Origin: Undibacterium pigrum
GTDB lineage: Bacteria > Pseudomonadota > Gammaproteobacteria > Burkholderiales > Burkholderiaceae_D
DNA length: 64,000 bases
NCBI RefSeq assembly: GCF_003201815.1
Contig: NZ_QJKB01000011.1
Location: 109,966-173,965, forward strand
Reading direction: 5' to 3'
The notes below the pieces were generated by a model. The model did no database searches. It was not told the DNA's origin and worked only from the letters and a program-made list of their open reading frames with translations. This document shows, piece by piece, positions 26,283 to 36,251 of the stretch. The position numbers were made by a program, and so were the translations under genes. Each line of letters starts with the position of its first letter. Positions within the stretch are counted from its first letter, which is position 1.

Positions 26283-26372
26283 TTGAATGCAGCTTACTAC
26301 CTCCCACATTCAGCCCACCTTTTAGCCTTCCTGAGTTTTTTGATAACGGGTTCAATCCCGATGGAAGAGTGT

Positions 26373-27548
26373 ATGTCATCCTTACCTGGATCAGTTGGCA
26401 TCGTCACGCCACAAGCGTTTCAGTTCGACCAGCCCTTGGCCTTACAAAACGGCACCTCAATTGCAGGCTATACCCTGATGGTGGAAACCTATGGACAGCT
26501 CAATGCAGCCAAATCCAATGCAGTCCTGATCTGCCATGCCCTGAATGCCTCCCACCATGTGGCTGGCGTATATGCAGACGATCCCAAGAATGTGGGCTGG
26601 TGGGACAATATGGTAGGACCGGGCAAACCTGTCGATACCAATAAGTTTTTTGTCATTGGCGTCAACAACCTCGGCTCCTGCTTTGGTTCTACCGGCCCCA
26701 TGCATACCAATCCTGCCACCGGCAAACCATATGGCGCAGATTTTCCTGTCGTGACAGTGGAAGACTGGGTCAATGCCCAGGCCAGGCTGGCAGAGCGCCT
26801 GGGCATTACGCAATTTGCTGCCGTCATGGGCGGCTCACTCGGCGGCATGCAGGCGCTGGCCTGGAGTATTTTGTATCCGGATAGCCTGCGTCATTGCGTG
26901 GTGGTGGCATCTACCCCCAAACTCTCGGCACAAAATATTGCTTTCAATGATGTGGCACGCCAGGCGATTTTGACTGACCCTGATTTCCACGGTGGTGATT
27001 TCTATGCCCACAAAGTCGTGCCGCGCCGCGGCCTTCGTGTGGCGCGCATGATAGGACATATCACCTATCTGTCGGATGACGATATGGCAGAAAAATTTGG
27101 CCGTGACCTCAAAGGCGGCGACTACCAGTTTGGCTATGGCGTAGATTTTGAAATCGAGTCTTACCTGCGTTACCAGGGGGATAAATTCTCGGATTATTTC
27201 GATGCAAATACTTATTTGCTGATTACCAAGGCGCTCGATTATTTTGATCCCGCCCGCCATACCGGTGGCGATCTGGCCAAGGCGCTAGCACAAACCAAGG
27301 CCAAGTTCCTGCTTGCCTCTTTCACGACTGACTGGCGTTTTTCACCAGAGCGTAGCCGCGAAATTGTCAAAGCCCTGGTCAGCAATAAACGCACTGTAAG
27401 TTATGCAGAAATCGATGCACCGCACGGGCATGATGCTTTCCTGCTGGATGACTCACGTTACCTGAACCTGATCGCCGCCTATTACCAGCGCATAGATACA
27501 GAATTACAGACTGAACCGCAAGCCGATTTATTGGGAGCCGCAGCATGA
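26373..27548 (+). CDS. metX: Homoserine O-acyltransferase (MetX)
   Basis: 391-aa alpha/beta hydrolase-fold enzyme for the first committed step of methionine synthesis. The nucleophile elbow is GGSLGGMQAL; the aspartate is in SFTTDWRFSPERSREIV and the histidine in DAPHGHDAFLL. Whether acetyl- or succinyl-CoA is used cannot be told by eye. The start at 26373 has GGAAGAG upstream; a longer frame runs back into the riboswitch and is not plausible. Its stop overlaps the metW start (ATGA). Predicted to be controlled by the upstream SAM-II-type riboswitch. Confidence 0.94.
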   Translation: MSSLPGSVGIVTPQAFQFDQPLALQNGTSIAGYTLMVETYGQLNAAKSNAVLICHALNASHHVAGVYADDPKNVGWWDNMVGPGKPVDTNKFFVIGVNNLGSCFGSTGPMHTNPATGKPYGADFPVVTVEDWVNAQARLAERLGITQFAAVMGGSLGGMQALAWSILYPDSLRHCVVVASTPKLSAQNIAFNDVARQAILTDPDFHGGDFYAHKVVPRRGLRVARMIGHITYLSDDDMAEKFGRDLKGGDYQFGYGVDFEIESYLRYQGDKFSDYFDANTYLLITKALDYFDPARHTGGDLAKALAQTKAKFLLASFTTDWRFSPERSREIVKALVSNKRTVSYAEIDAPHGHDAFLLDDSRYLNLIAAYYQRIDTELQTEPQADLLGAAA

Positions 27549-28147
27549 ATTTTTCTGAATTAAACGTCTTGCGACCAGACCTGGCTTTCATCGCGCACTG
27601 GATCAAGCCGCAGGCACAAGTATTGGATGTGGGTTGTGGTGACGGCGTCATGCTGGATTATCTGCAAAGCGATAAACAATGCAGCGGCTATGGCATAGAA
27701 ATCGCCGATGACAAGGTACTCGCCTGCGCCACTCGCGCTGTCAATGTCATACAGCAGGATATGGAAAATGGCCTTGGCATGTTTGAAGACAATAGCTTCG
27801 ATACTGTCATGTGTTTAAACTCCTTGCAGATGATGAAGCATGTCGAACCCTTGTTGCGTGACATCGCCAGGGTTGGGCAGGAAGCCATTGTTTCCTTCCC
27901 CAATTTTGGTTACTGGCCACACCGCACTGCCTTATTGCGCGGCAAGATGCCAGTCTCAAAATCCCTGCCTTATGAATGGTATGACACGCCTAACGTACGC
28001 TGCGCGACTATCCATGATTTCTCTGATCTCGCCAATGAAGTAGGCCTCAATGTACTGGAATGCGTCGCCCTGCATGAAGGCAAGCCAGTCACCTGGCTAC
28101 CCAATCTGCGTGGCAGTCTTGCCGTGTTCCGTTTGCGCAAAAAGTAA
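27545..28147 (+). CDS. metW: Methionine biosynthesis protein MetW
   Basis: 200-aa SAM-methyltransferase-fold protein with VLDVGCGDGVMLDYL (motif I) and YWPHRTALLRGKMPVSKSLPYEWYDTPNVR, diagnostic for MetW. It is encoded directly after metX with a 4-base overlap, the standard metXW pair. The last 51 bases overlap the convergent acyltransferase gene. Confidence 0.94.
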   Translation: MNFSELNVLRPDLAFIAHWIKPQAQVLDVGCGDGVMLDYLQSDKQCSGYGIEIADDKVLACATRAVNVIQQDMENGLGMFEDNSFDTVMCLNSLQMMKHVEPLLRDIARVGQEAIVSFPNFGYWPHRTALLRGKMPVSKSLPYEWYDTPNVRCATIHDFSDLANEVGLNVLECVALHEGKPVTWLPNLRGSLAVFRLRKK

Positions 28148-29278
28148 TTGCTGGCTTTGTTCGCGACTGCCATTGCGTCTTTGCGTAATGTGCTTGCCCC
28201 ATGCTATCGCTGGATTTTCTATCCAGCGATAGCTGAAGTAAGAAAAGATGATCGTCAATATCGCCGACAGCAAGAAAAACAGATGCGGATGCGCTTGTAT
28301 CTCTGGCGGCAGAGTGATCCAGCAGTAAGTGTAAAGCGGGTAAAAAATAACCGGGTGGAACAGGTACATGGAATAACTGATCTTGCCCAGAAAATCACCC
28401 GTCTTGCCACCTGTTTTGAAAATACTGGTAACCAGCACAAAGATCGCAATTGCCGCAAACTGTGTCATCGGTGTTTTCAGATATTCCGCCTGCAATGACC
28501 ATATGCGCAGGATGTCCTTGCCTGCAAAAGAGACAAAGGTCAAAGCAAGTATGATGATGGCGTTTTTCGCTGCAGCCTTGTCCCCTTTGAACAGCCATTC
28601 TCGGAATAAAAGTCCAAAGAACATATAGCCCGTGTAACGCAGGTAAGAGAAAACATTCCAGTAATAAGCTGATATGGTCGGGACATGACGCAGCACCTCA
28701 CGCAAGATCAGTAAACCAACAAAAAACATCAATATGCTTTTCAGTGAAGTCAGCTTCTTGCGTTTGAACAGATAAATACAGGTAATGTAAAACAAGAGTT
28801 CCAGTGTCAGAGTCCAGTAAGAGCCTATGATATTTTCTATGCCTATGAACGCCTGGAACATCGTCAGATTGGCAAAGAACATCAGCCAGCTGATTTCATT
28901 GCCGCCATGCTCGCTGCCAAAACGCCACCAGACAAAAATCAAGCCAAGTACTGCAGACAGCCAGTACGCTGGATACAGGCGGAAAAACCGGTGTATGACA
29001 AAAGTGGTGACAGGTTTGACCGGATAACTGGCCAGGCTGAAGGGGACGACAAAGCCGCTGACCATCAAAAAAATACAGACCCCTGCTTCACCCAGGCCAA
29101 GCTGTCTGGTGAAAAAATGGGCTATGCCGGATTCAGTGGCATTCAAAATCACATCCTGCCGTGCCATCATGGCGAAATCCACCGTATGTTGATAAATCAC
29201 GAGCAGTGCGGCAAAGCCGCGCAGGAAATCCAGATACTGGTAACGCAGGGGAGGTAGTTTGGTGGAAGATAAAGTCAT
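28097..29278 (-). CDS. Acyltransferase family 3 (OafA-like) membrane protein
   Basis: 393-aa integral membrane protein with about ten helices. The N-terminal YQYLDFLRGFAALLVIYQHTVDF holds the conserved R and the active-site histidine of the acyltransferase-3 family; GLGEAGVCIFLMVSGFVVPF and YPAYWLSAVLG follow. Such enzymes O-acetylate surface sugars or lipids. The ATG at 29278 is used; a TTG at 29287 is less likely. The C-terminus overlaps metW by 51 bp on the opposite strand. It may modify the polysaccharide made further downstream, but it is not in that locus. Confidence 0.88.
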   Translation of the reverse strand: MTLSSTKLPPLRYQYLDFLRGFAALLVIYQHTVDFAMMARQDVILNATESGIAHFFTRQLGLGEAGVCIFLMVSGFVVPFSLASYPVKPVTTFVIHRFFRLYPAYWLSAVLGLIFVWWRFGSEHGGNEISWLMFFANLTMFQAFIGIENIIGSYWTLTLELLFYITCIYLFKRKKLTSLKSILMFFVGLLILREVLRHVPTISAYYWNVFSYLRYTGYMFFGLLFREWLFKGDKAAAKNAIIILALTFVSFAGKDILRIWSLQAEYLKTPMTQFAAIAIFVLVTSIFKTGGKTGDFLGKISYSMYLFHPVIFYPLYTYCWITLPPEIQAHPHLFFLLSAILTIIFSYFSYRWIENPAIAWGKHITQRRNGSREQSQQLLFAQTEHGKTATQIG

Positions 29279-29632
29279 GGGACACAATTCAATAGTCAGT
29301 GCTTATGCGCGTTAAAAAGACTCGAGTACGCAGTGACTTGTGTACTGGAAGTCAATTGTCTTAAAGGAAATATTTGCGTAGACATAAATGAAACTGTTTA
29401 GTTTCAGAAATATTTCTTTTTTTGCCAGAAGTTGGAATGAAGGGCGTGCACGACTCTTGCGGACGAGCAGTCTGTAGAGGCTGGCTTGTTATCTGTCAGT
29501 ACGCGGAGTTGAGCCGGAAAAGAGCTGCTGGTGACTGTCAGTCAATAAAATTCAGGGCATTTGCCTTTAAATACAGATGAACATACCCAATTTGGGCTTA
29601 TCATTCTGCGTATTCCATTGCTCAAATTCGCC
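29279..29632. other. Divergent intergenic region, no gene
   Basis: 354 bp between the acyltransferase and M48 genes. TGAAAC/GTTTCA forms a small hairpin at 29389-29406, and a T run follows near 29414-29423. I see no other supported element. Confidence 0.3.
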
Positions 29633-30535
29633 ATGAAACTGAACCACTACGCCTTACTATTTTCCAGCTTGTTGACTGTTACCCTGACTGGTAACGCGCA
29701 AAGCAATGCGCAACAGGAAGGTGTCAAAGTGGGTGAAATGTCCATCATGCGCAAATTGGCACCGACTGGTGCTCTGGAAGGACAGGCTGCGACGCAATAT
29801 GCACAAACCATGCGTGCAGCTGAGCAAAAAAATGCCCTGGGGCAGGCCAATCATCCTCAAGTCATACGCCTGCGAGCCATCGCTGACAAATTGATCCCGC
29901 ATGCCCTGAAATGGAATGAGCGGGCGAAGCAATGGAAATGGGAAGTCAACCTGATAGGCTCAAAGCAGGTCAATGCCTATTGCATGCCCGGCGGGAAAAT
30001 CGCATTTTATTCCGGTATTCTCGATACCCTGAAACTTACCGACGATGAAGTTGCCATGGTCATGGGCCATGAAATTGCCCATGCCCTGCGCGAGCATGGT
30101 GCTGAGCGCGCCGGTAAGGCAGTGGCGGCCAATATCGGCGTCAAACTGGTGGAATTGTGGGCAGGTGCCAAAGGCTATGATCCCAATCTGGCAGGTGGTC
30201 TGGCTGGTGGAGCTGCCAAATTCGGCATGCTGGCATTCTCCCGTGAAGATGAAACTGAAGCGGACATTGTCGGCCTTGATATTGCTGCCAGAGCTGGTTA
30301 TGACCCACGTGCTGGTGTCGCCCTGTGGCAAAAAATGGGTATAGTCAGCAAAGGTGCGCCACCACAATGGCTATCCACGCACCCGGCAGGCAAGACCCGT
30401 ATCGCAGAAATCCAGCGTCATTTCCCTGAAGTTATGCCGCTTTATGCGCGGGCGAAAGGTGTCAGTATCAGCGCACTGCCGCCATATCAAACCAATGTCA
30501 AAGGGATAGCTCCCGTTGTATATTCGGCAAAATAA
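29633..30535 (+). CDS. M48 family periplasmic metalloprotease
   Basis: 300 aa from the ATG at 29633, which starts a signal peptide (MKLNHYALLFSSLLTVTLTGNA). The zinc motif HEIAH is in MVMGHEIAHALREH, and the third ligand is the glutamate in REDETEADIVGLDIAARAGYDP. NAYCMPGGKIAFYSGIL is the usual strand before it. It belongs to the soluble or outer-membrane-linked M48 proteases (LoiP/BepA-like) that clear misfolded envelope proteins. No TPR tail is present, unlike BepA. Confidence 0.92.
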   Translation: MKLNHYALLFSSLLTVTLTGNAQSNAQQEGVKVGEMSIMRKLAPTGALEGQAATQYAQTMRAAEQKNALGQANHPQVIRLRAIADKLIPHALKWNERAKQWKWEVNLIGSKQVNAYCMPGGKIAFYSGILDTLKLTDDEVAMVMGHEIAHALREHGAERAGKAVAANIGVKLVELWAGAKGYDPNLAGGLAGGAAKFGMLAFSREDETEADIVGLDIAARAGYDPRAGVALWQKMGIVSKGAPPQWLSTHPAGKTRIAEIQRHFPEVMPLYARAKGVSISALPPYQTNVKGIAPVVYSAK

Positions 30536-30996
30536 GCTTATTTCAAATCAAAAATAGTGGTCTTATAGCAATATGTCGCACAATTGTGACAAAATATTGC
30601 CGTGAAAACCACTTTGTCATGATCTGTACATAATTGGATGTAACACTCTGTAAGTTCGATTTTTTTATGTGATAGACTATTTTCACATATAAAAATATCT
30701 AATTGGCAGACATTTGCCGTCCCGCAAATCGCTCAAATTTAAGGATATTCCCTGGAGATAGGCGTACTGTAAAAAGGTCCGTCTGTTTTTTTTGAGAAAT
30801 AAGCAATCGATTGCGCGATATGTTTTAAGCAGTTTTGAGCAGAATTCCATCACAAATAGCTTAGAAATAAAAAAAGCTATTTCAGTTATTGAATCAGTGT
30901 TTTTTGATTTGTAGGCGTAGTTTGTGGTTTCAAGTTTCAAGCTAAACAATTTTTACCATTCTGAAGTAATTTTCGTTCTATATTGGAGTCTCAATT
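30536..30996. other. AT-rich leader region upstream of the TonB-dependent receptor
   Basis: 461 bp, visibly A/T-rich compared with its surroundings. It holds a CACAATTGTG palindrome (30579-30588) and an inverted repeat AAATAGCTT/AAGCTATTT (30854-30882). It ends with a TGGAG ribosome site. No ORF is convincing. Probably a promoter and long 5' leader. Confidence 0.35.
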
Positions 30997-33900
30997 ATGA
31001 TTAACAATAAGTTCAGGCTAGCTCCGCTCACCCTGAGTTTGGCAATGGCCTTTGCAGCCGCGCCTCTATACGCCCAAAACACCACATCTGGTATTAGCGG
31101 ATTGGTTACAAGTGTTGACGGTAAGCCAGTCAGTGGAGCGAAAGTTACCATTGTTCATACTGAATCCGGTTCAGTAAACAATACGATTACAGATACACAA
31201 GGTCGTTACACGGCACGCGGTTTGAGAACTGGTGGTCCATACACGATCACTATCACGCAAAATGGCGCGACAGAAAAACGTGAAAACGTATTTATTCAAT
31301 TGGCAGAAACCGCCAGCGTTGACGCTGTCCTTGGTATTGACCCTGCTGTCCAGGTAGTTGAAGTTTCAGGTTCTGCAGCACGCTCTGACAAGTTCAATAA
31401 AGGCAATATGGGTGCTGGTACCAATATCGGTTCCCGCGAACTGGCTGCACTTGGCTCGATCCAGCGTAATCTGGCCGACTATGCCCGTACAGATGCACGT
31501 ATTTCGCAAACAGATAAAGAACGTGGCGAAATCTCTGCCGGTGGTCAAAACTCCCGTTTCAATTCCATCACGATAGACGGTGTCGCCATTAATGACACTT
31601 TCGGTCTGGAATCGAATGGTTTGCCAACGGCAAAACAACCTATTTCCATCGATGCGATTCAATCCGTACAGGTTAACGTCTCCAACTATGACGTTACCCA
31701 AAAAGGCTATACAGGTGCGAACATCAATGCTGTCACCAAGTCGGGTACGAATGAATTCAAGGGCAGTGTTTATTATGTCTACCGCGATGACAAATTCGTT
31801 GGCAGGCGTTATAACGCGACAAATGACAGCTATTTTGATGCTGCTGGATTCAAAGAAGACGTCAAGGGCCTGACAATTGGCGGCCCTATCATCAAAGACA
31901 AGTTATTCTTCTTCGTCAGCCTGGAAGAGCTCAATAGCACACGTGCGGCACCATCTTTCGGTCCTTTGGGTAGTTCCCAAACAAACGTCGGTATCACAAA
32001 TTCAGCCATTGCCAGCGCACAAACTGTCGCCAAGTCCCGCTATGGTATCGATATTGGTACTGCTGACGTTCCTGCAGGCACTAAACTGAATGTCAAAGAT
32101 TCGCTGATCAAACTGGACTGGAATATCAATGACGATCACCGCGCCAATTTCCGTTATTCGAAAACTGAACAGTCTGAACCGATTTTCCCTGGCATCTCTG
32201 CTACTGGTTTGTCGCTGAATTCTTACTGGTATACACAAAACAAAACGATAGAGACTGCAGTTGGCCAATGGTTTGCAGACTGGACGCCAACGTTCTCGAC
32301 CGAGCTGAAAGTGTCGCAACGCAATTACGACAGTGTGCCTAAAAACAATGCGAATTTGCCTGCCATCGGTCTTTCATTCAGTGGTGCATTGCCAGCAGAT
32401 GCCGGATCTGGTGTTCCTACAGGTACGCGTTTCCTGAATTTCGGTACAGAATTGAGCCGTCAGAATAACATTCTGCGTACAAAAACCTCTGATATCTATC
32501 TGGGCGCAAACTGGATCAAGGGTGACCACGAAATCAAATTCGGTGGCGACTACAGCAATAATGATGTCTACAACGCCTTCCTGCAAAACGTGTCGGGTAA
32601 CTACACTTTCAATTGTACAAACAGCACCGCTGCATTTACGTATACTTTCGGCGCAATCAACTGTTCAACAGCAACTGCTGCGCAAGTGGAAGCAGCTGTT
32701 CTGGAAAACTTCAGCCGCGGCCGTCCATCCAGCTACACAGTACAAGTTCCGGTTGCTGGCGGTACTCTGGATAATGCAGTTGCCAAGTTCAATCTGAAAA
32801 ACTATGGCGCATTCCTGCAAGACACATGGAAAGTCAATAAAAACCTGTCCGTGATGTTTGGCGTTCGTCTGGATACACCAAAAATCAGCGAGCGTCCTCA
32901 GGCGAATGCAGCGGCTGCAGCTCCGGTTGTTGCTGGCAATGCGGCGACTGGCGTACGTCAAACTGGTGGTTTTGGTCTGGATAATACCCAAACCATTGAT
33001 GGCGAGAGCCTGATACAGCCACGCGTAGGTTTCAACTACACGTTTGATCTTGCTCGTCCAACACAGGTACGTGGTGGTCTGGGTCTGTTCCAGGGTGCAG
33101 CGGCCAACGTCTGGTTGTCCAACCCATTCTCCAACACAGGTGTTTCTACCCGTATCATCGGTTGCGGTAACTCCGGTTTTGCTGCCTGCGCAAGCGAAGG
33201 TTTGTTCAATCCAGACCCAACCAAGCAACCTACTAATCTTGCTGGTGCAACACCTGCTGCCAACGTTGATTTCTTGCAACCTGGTCTGGGACAGCCATCT
33301 GTCTGGAAGGGTAACCTGGCGATCGATCACGAATTGCCATGGTATGGCCTGGTATTGAGTGCTGAATATCTGTACACCAAAAACAAGGTTGGTATCTACT
33401 ATGAGCACCTGAATCTGGGTGGCCCGACAGCAACAGGTAGTGACGGTCGTCAATTGTTCTACACGCCACAAGGTTACAACCCGGCTTGCTGGACAGCGAC
33501 AGGTAGTTCAATCACTTCTGGCGTATGTACTGGTTTCCGTGCCAAGGCTTTGAGCAATGTTAACTTCAACAACGTCCTGTTGGCAGCAAAAACCGATGAA
33601 GGCGGCGGTAACCTGGCCACTGTGACTTTGTCCCGTCCGCAAAAACAAGGTTTTGGCTGGGCACTGTCCTATACCTATACTGATGCAACTGAAGTCAGCC
33701 CTTTGACTTCATCAGTAGCCAACTCCAACTGGGCTGCACGTTCCATTTTTAATCCGAACGAAAAAATTGCTGCGAATTCTGCCTATCTGGTAAAAGACCG
33801 TATCAATGCAACCCTGACATGGCAAAAAGCCTTCTTCTCCAACCTGAAGACAACTTTGGGTCTGTTCTATGAAGGCCGTTCAGGCAAGCCATATAGCTGG

Positions 33901-34413
33901 ACTGTCAACAACGATTTGAACGGTGACGGTGTTGCCGGTAATGACTTGATGTACATCCCGTCTGCATTTGGTTCTGGTCAGGTTGTGTTTGCAGGTGATA
34001 CTGCAACCAGCAAGGTAAATGAAACACGTTTCTGGGAATTTGTTAACGCAAATCCAGATCTGGCAAAATCTGCTGGTGGTGTAGCGAAACGTAATAGCAG
34101 CTTCTCTCCATGGACTAACAGCTTTGATTTGCGTTTGTCCCAAGAGTTGCCAGGCTACAAAAACAACAAGGCCGTCTTCACACTGGACTTGTTTAACGTT
34201 GGTAACCTGCTCAATAAAAAATGGGGCCGTATTAATGAAATCGGTTTCCAAAGCGGTGGTGGTCAGGCACGTAGTTTCGTCGACTTTGGCGGTATCGATG
34301 CTCAAGGCCGTTATGTTTACAATGTCAGAAAAGAAGTTGAAGGCTATGATGTTCGCCAGGTAAAAGGTGAATCTCAATGGGCTATTCAAGCGACAGTCAA
34401 GTATGAGTTCTGA
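30997..34413 (+). CDS. TonB-dependent receptor with carboxypeptidase-regulatory-like domain (Oar-like)
   Basis: 1138-aa outer membrane protein. The signal peptide ends at LYAQ (about 27). Residues 30-115 form a carboxypeptidase-regulatory-like beta sandwich (GISGLVTSVDGKPVSGAKV, DTQGRYTARGL). The plug domain has ITIDGVAINDTFGLE and INAVTKSGTNEFKGSVYY; the rest is a large 22-strand-type barrel ending in aromatic YEF. This is the Oar/Omp class, common in bacteria that take up peptides or complex carbohydrates. The AT-rich leader and a strong terminator make it a single-gene unit. The substrate is unknown. Confidence 0.92.
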   Translation: MINNKFRLAPLTLSLAMAFAAAPLYAQNTTSGISGLVTSVDGKPVSGAKVTIVHTESGSVNNTITDTQGRYTARGLRTGGPYTITITQNGATEKRENVFIQLAETASVDAVLGIDPAVQVVEVSGSAARSDKFNKGNMGAGTNIGSRELAALGSIQRNLADYARTDARISQTDKERGEISAGGQNSRFNSITIDGVAINDTFGLESNGLPTAKQPISIDAIQSVQVNVSNYDVTQKGYTGANINAVTKSGTNEFKGSVYYVYRDDKFVGRRYNATNDSYFDAAGFKEDVKGLTIGGPIIKDKLFFFVSLEELNSTRAAPSFGPLGSSQTNVGITNSAIASAQTVAKSRYGIDIGTADVPAGTKLNVKDSLIKLDWNINDDHRANFRYSKTEQSEPIFPGISATGLSLNSYWYTQNKTIETAVGQWFADWTPTFSTELKVSQRNYDSVPKNNANLPAIGLSFSGALPADAGSGVPTGTRFLNFGTELSRQNNILRTKTSDIYLGANWIKGDHEIKFGGDYSNNDVYNAFLQNVSGNYTFNCTNSTAAFTYTFGAINCSTATAAQVEAAVLENFSRGRPSSYTVQVPVAGGTLDNAVAKFNLKNYGAFLQDTWKVNKNLSVMFGVRLDTPKISERPQANAAAAAPVVAGNAATGVRQTGGFGLDNTQTIDGESLIQPRVGFNYTFDLARPTQVRGGLGLFQGAAANVWLSNPFSNTGVSTRIIGCGNSGFAACASEGLFNPDPTKQPTNLAGATPAANVDFLQPGLGQPSVWKGNLAIDHELPWYGLVLSAEYLYTKNKVGIYYEHLNLGGPTATGSDGRQLFYTPQGYNPACWTATGSSITSGVCTGFRAKALSNVNFNNVLLAAKTDEGGGNLATVTLSRPQKQGFGWALSYTYTDATEVSPLTSSVANSNWAARSIFNPNEKIAANSAYLVKDRINATLTWQKAFFSNLKTTLGLFYEGRSGKPYSWTVNNDLNGDGVAGNDLMYIPSAFGSGQVVFAGDTATSKVNETRFWEFVNANPDLAKSAGGVAKRNSSFSPWTNSFDLRLSQELPGYKNNKAVFTLDLFNVGNLLNKKWGRINEIGFQSGGGQARSFVDFGGIDAQGRYVYNVRKEVEGYDVRQVKGESQWAIQATVKYEF

Positions 34414-34432
34414 TATAGCGCAGTAAAATGAG

Positions 34433-34468
34433 AAGCGGTGAGTGCCTGGCACTTGCCGCTTTTTTTTA
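34433..34468 (+). terminator. Rho-independent terminator after the TonB receptor
   Basis: AAGCGG and AGTGCC pair with GGCACT and CCGCTT in one stem, followed by eight T. It ends 22 bp before the next ATG. Confidence 0.85.
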
Positions 34469-34490
34469 TTTTGTACTTCTGGATCGACCT

Positions 34491-36182
34491 ATGAAATTCT
34501 TGAAGCAAAGCTTATTGCTGGTATCTGCAGGATGGCTCAGCGCCTGTAGTACAACACCACCTCAATCCGGCACGGTGGACGTGACCATTTTCAGTATTAA
34601 CGATTTCCATGGCAACCTGCAGGCAGATCAGCCTGTACCTTATGTCGCCACAAAAAATAATCTAGCACGCCCTGGTGAAAAAATCTCAGTGCCGGCAGGC
34701 GGTTATGCCTTCCTGGCGACCAAGCTCAAAGAGCGTCGCGCGGCTGTTGGTTCCAGCATATTGGTTGGTGCTGGTGACTTGATCGGTGCATCACCCATGG
34801 GTTCTGCCCTGATGAAAGATGAACCTGTCATCGAAGCCCTGAATCGCTTGGATTTGTCGGCAACGGCAGTTGGCAACCATGAATTTGATAATGGCACGGC
34901 TGACCTGATGCGCAAAATCAAGGGAGAATGCCCGACGGGTGGTTGCGCCTATGCAAACTTCAAGGGCGCAAAATTTTCTTACCTCGGTGCGAATATCCAT
35001 GAAGCCGGCAGCGACAAACCCTGGTTGACACCTTATGTGATACGCCAGGTCGGTGATGTCAGTATAGGCTTTATTGGTGCGGTAACTTCCGATGTACCCA
35101 ATCTGGTTGCAGGCGATGCGGTCAAGCACCTGCGCTTTGAAGATGAAGCGACTGCCATCAACCGTTATGTGCCTGAATTGCAAAAACAGGGCGTCGCCGC
35201 CATCGTCGTGTTGATACATGAAGGAGCAATCTACAAAGGGGCAGAAACTGATCCCAGCTATCGTTGCGAAGGTTTGCAGGGGCCTATCATCGACATCAGC
35301 AAGAAACTCGACAAGGCTGTCAGCCTCGTCGTTTCTGGTCATTCACACCAGGGCTATACCTGCAAGATAGATGGCAGGCTGGTGGTGCAGGGGCGCAGTT
35401 ATGGTTCCTTCCTGACCGAGTCTACTCTGACGATAGACCGCAAGACCAACCAGGTCGTCAATGCAGTGGCGGTCAATCATCTGATCGACCAGCAAGCATT
35501 GCAGGCAGACCCTGCAGCCAAACAACTGGTGGATCAGGTAGCGGCACAAACCGCAGGCTTGCGCCAGCGTCCTATCGTCAACCTGAGCGCACCCTTGTCG
35601 CGTAATAGCGAAGCGGGTGTATTTGACAGCGCCCTCGGTAATATCATCGCCGATTCCCAGCTGCATCATGGCCAACATGCCGGTGGTGCCGATGTGGCTT
35701 TCATGAATGCTGGCGGCATACGCAGCGACCTGCCTTCCGGCAAGGCCAGTGGCCCGGTCGCGGTTTCTTATGGTGACCTGTATGCAGTACAACCCTTTGG
35801 CAATAACCTGGTGCGCGTCAAACTGACAGGGGCCAACATCCTGACCCTGCTGCAACTGCAGTGGCTGGGTCGTGAAGTGAATGATCCCAAAAAACTGTTT
35901 GTGTCGCACACTCTCAGCTACAGTTATGACCCGCGTGCCGGGATCAATGAGCGTATCAAGGATGTCAAAATCAAGGGCAAGCCACTCGACCTGAACCAGC
36001 AATATAACGTGATCGTGAACAGTTTTATTGCTGATGGTGGTGATGGTTTTGCGGTATTGAAACAAGCCAAGGACAAGGAGCTGATAGGCCGTGACCTTGA
36101 AGCATTTGAGTCTTATGTGCGGGAGCAGGGCAGTAAATTGACTGAAGTCAGACGTGACCGTGTGAAGCGTTTGCCAGACTGA
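34491..36182 (+). CDS. Lipoprotein bifunctional metallophosphatase/5'-nucleotidase (UshA-like)
   Basis: 563 aa from the ATG at 34491, starting a lipoprotein signal (lipobox LSAC). The metallophosphatase domain has SINDFHGN, GAGDLIG, GNHEFDNG and VSGHSHQGY, covering the two-metal site. The C-terminal nucleotide-binding domain has FMNAGGIRSDLPSG and VQPFGNNLV. It should dephosphorylate extracellular nucleotides for salvage. Flanked by terminators on both sides, so transcribed alone. Confidence 0.94.
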   Translation: MKFLKQSLLLVSAGWLSACSTTPPQSGTVDVTIFSINDFHGNLQADQPVPYVATKNNLARPGEKISVPAGGYAFLATKLKERRAAVGSSILVGAGDLIGASPMGSALMKDEPVIEALNRLDLSATAVGNHEFDNGTADLMRKIKGECPTGGCAYANFKGAKFSYLGANIHEAGSDKPWLTPYVIRQVGDVSIGFIGAVTSDVPNLVAGDAVKHLRFEDEATAINRYVPELQKQGVAAIVVLIHEGAIYKGAETDPSYRCEGLQGPIIDISKKLDKAVSLVVSGHSHQGYTCKIDGRLVVQGRSYGSFLTESTLTIDRKTNQVVNAVAVNHLIDQQALQADPAAKQLVDQVAAQTAGLRQRPIVNLSAPLSRNSEAGVFDSALGNIIADSQLHHGQHAGGADVAFMNAGGIRSDLPSGKASGPVAVSYGDLYAVQPFGNNLVRVKLTGANILTLLQLQWLGREVNDPKKLFVSHTLSYSYDPRAGINERIKDVKIKGKPLDLNQQYNVIVNSFIADGGDGFAVLKQAKDKELIGRDLEAFESYVREQGSKLTEVRRDRVKRLPD

Positions 36183-36198
36183 TGTTCTGGATATAAAA

Positions 36199-36229
36199 AA
36201 TGCCCGTCAATGTCTCATTGACGGGCATT
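36199..36229. terminator. Bidirectional terminator between convergent genes
   Basis: A 13-bp perfect stem (AATGCCCGTCAAT/ATTGACGGGCATT, loop GTCTC) with A and T runs on both sides. It serves both the nucleotidase gene and the convergent exonuclease gene. Confidence 0.9.
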
Positions 36230-36251
36230 TTTTTGCGCAATAGATTACAAA

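Noticed and set aside
26208..26372. N-terminal extension of metX by 55 residues
   Set aside because: It would translate the riboswitch; the ATG at 26373 has a good ribosome site and gives normal length.
30579..30588. CACAATTGTG as a CRP site upstream of the TonB receptor
   Set aside because: Half-sites are inverted in order and spacing relative to TGTGA-N6-TCACA; only a short palindrome.
30670..30689. TGTGA...TCACA pair near 30670
   Set aside because: The spacer is about ten bases rather than six, so it does not fit a CRP dimer.
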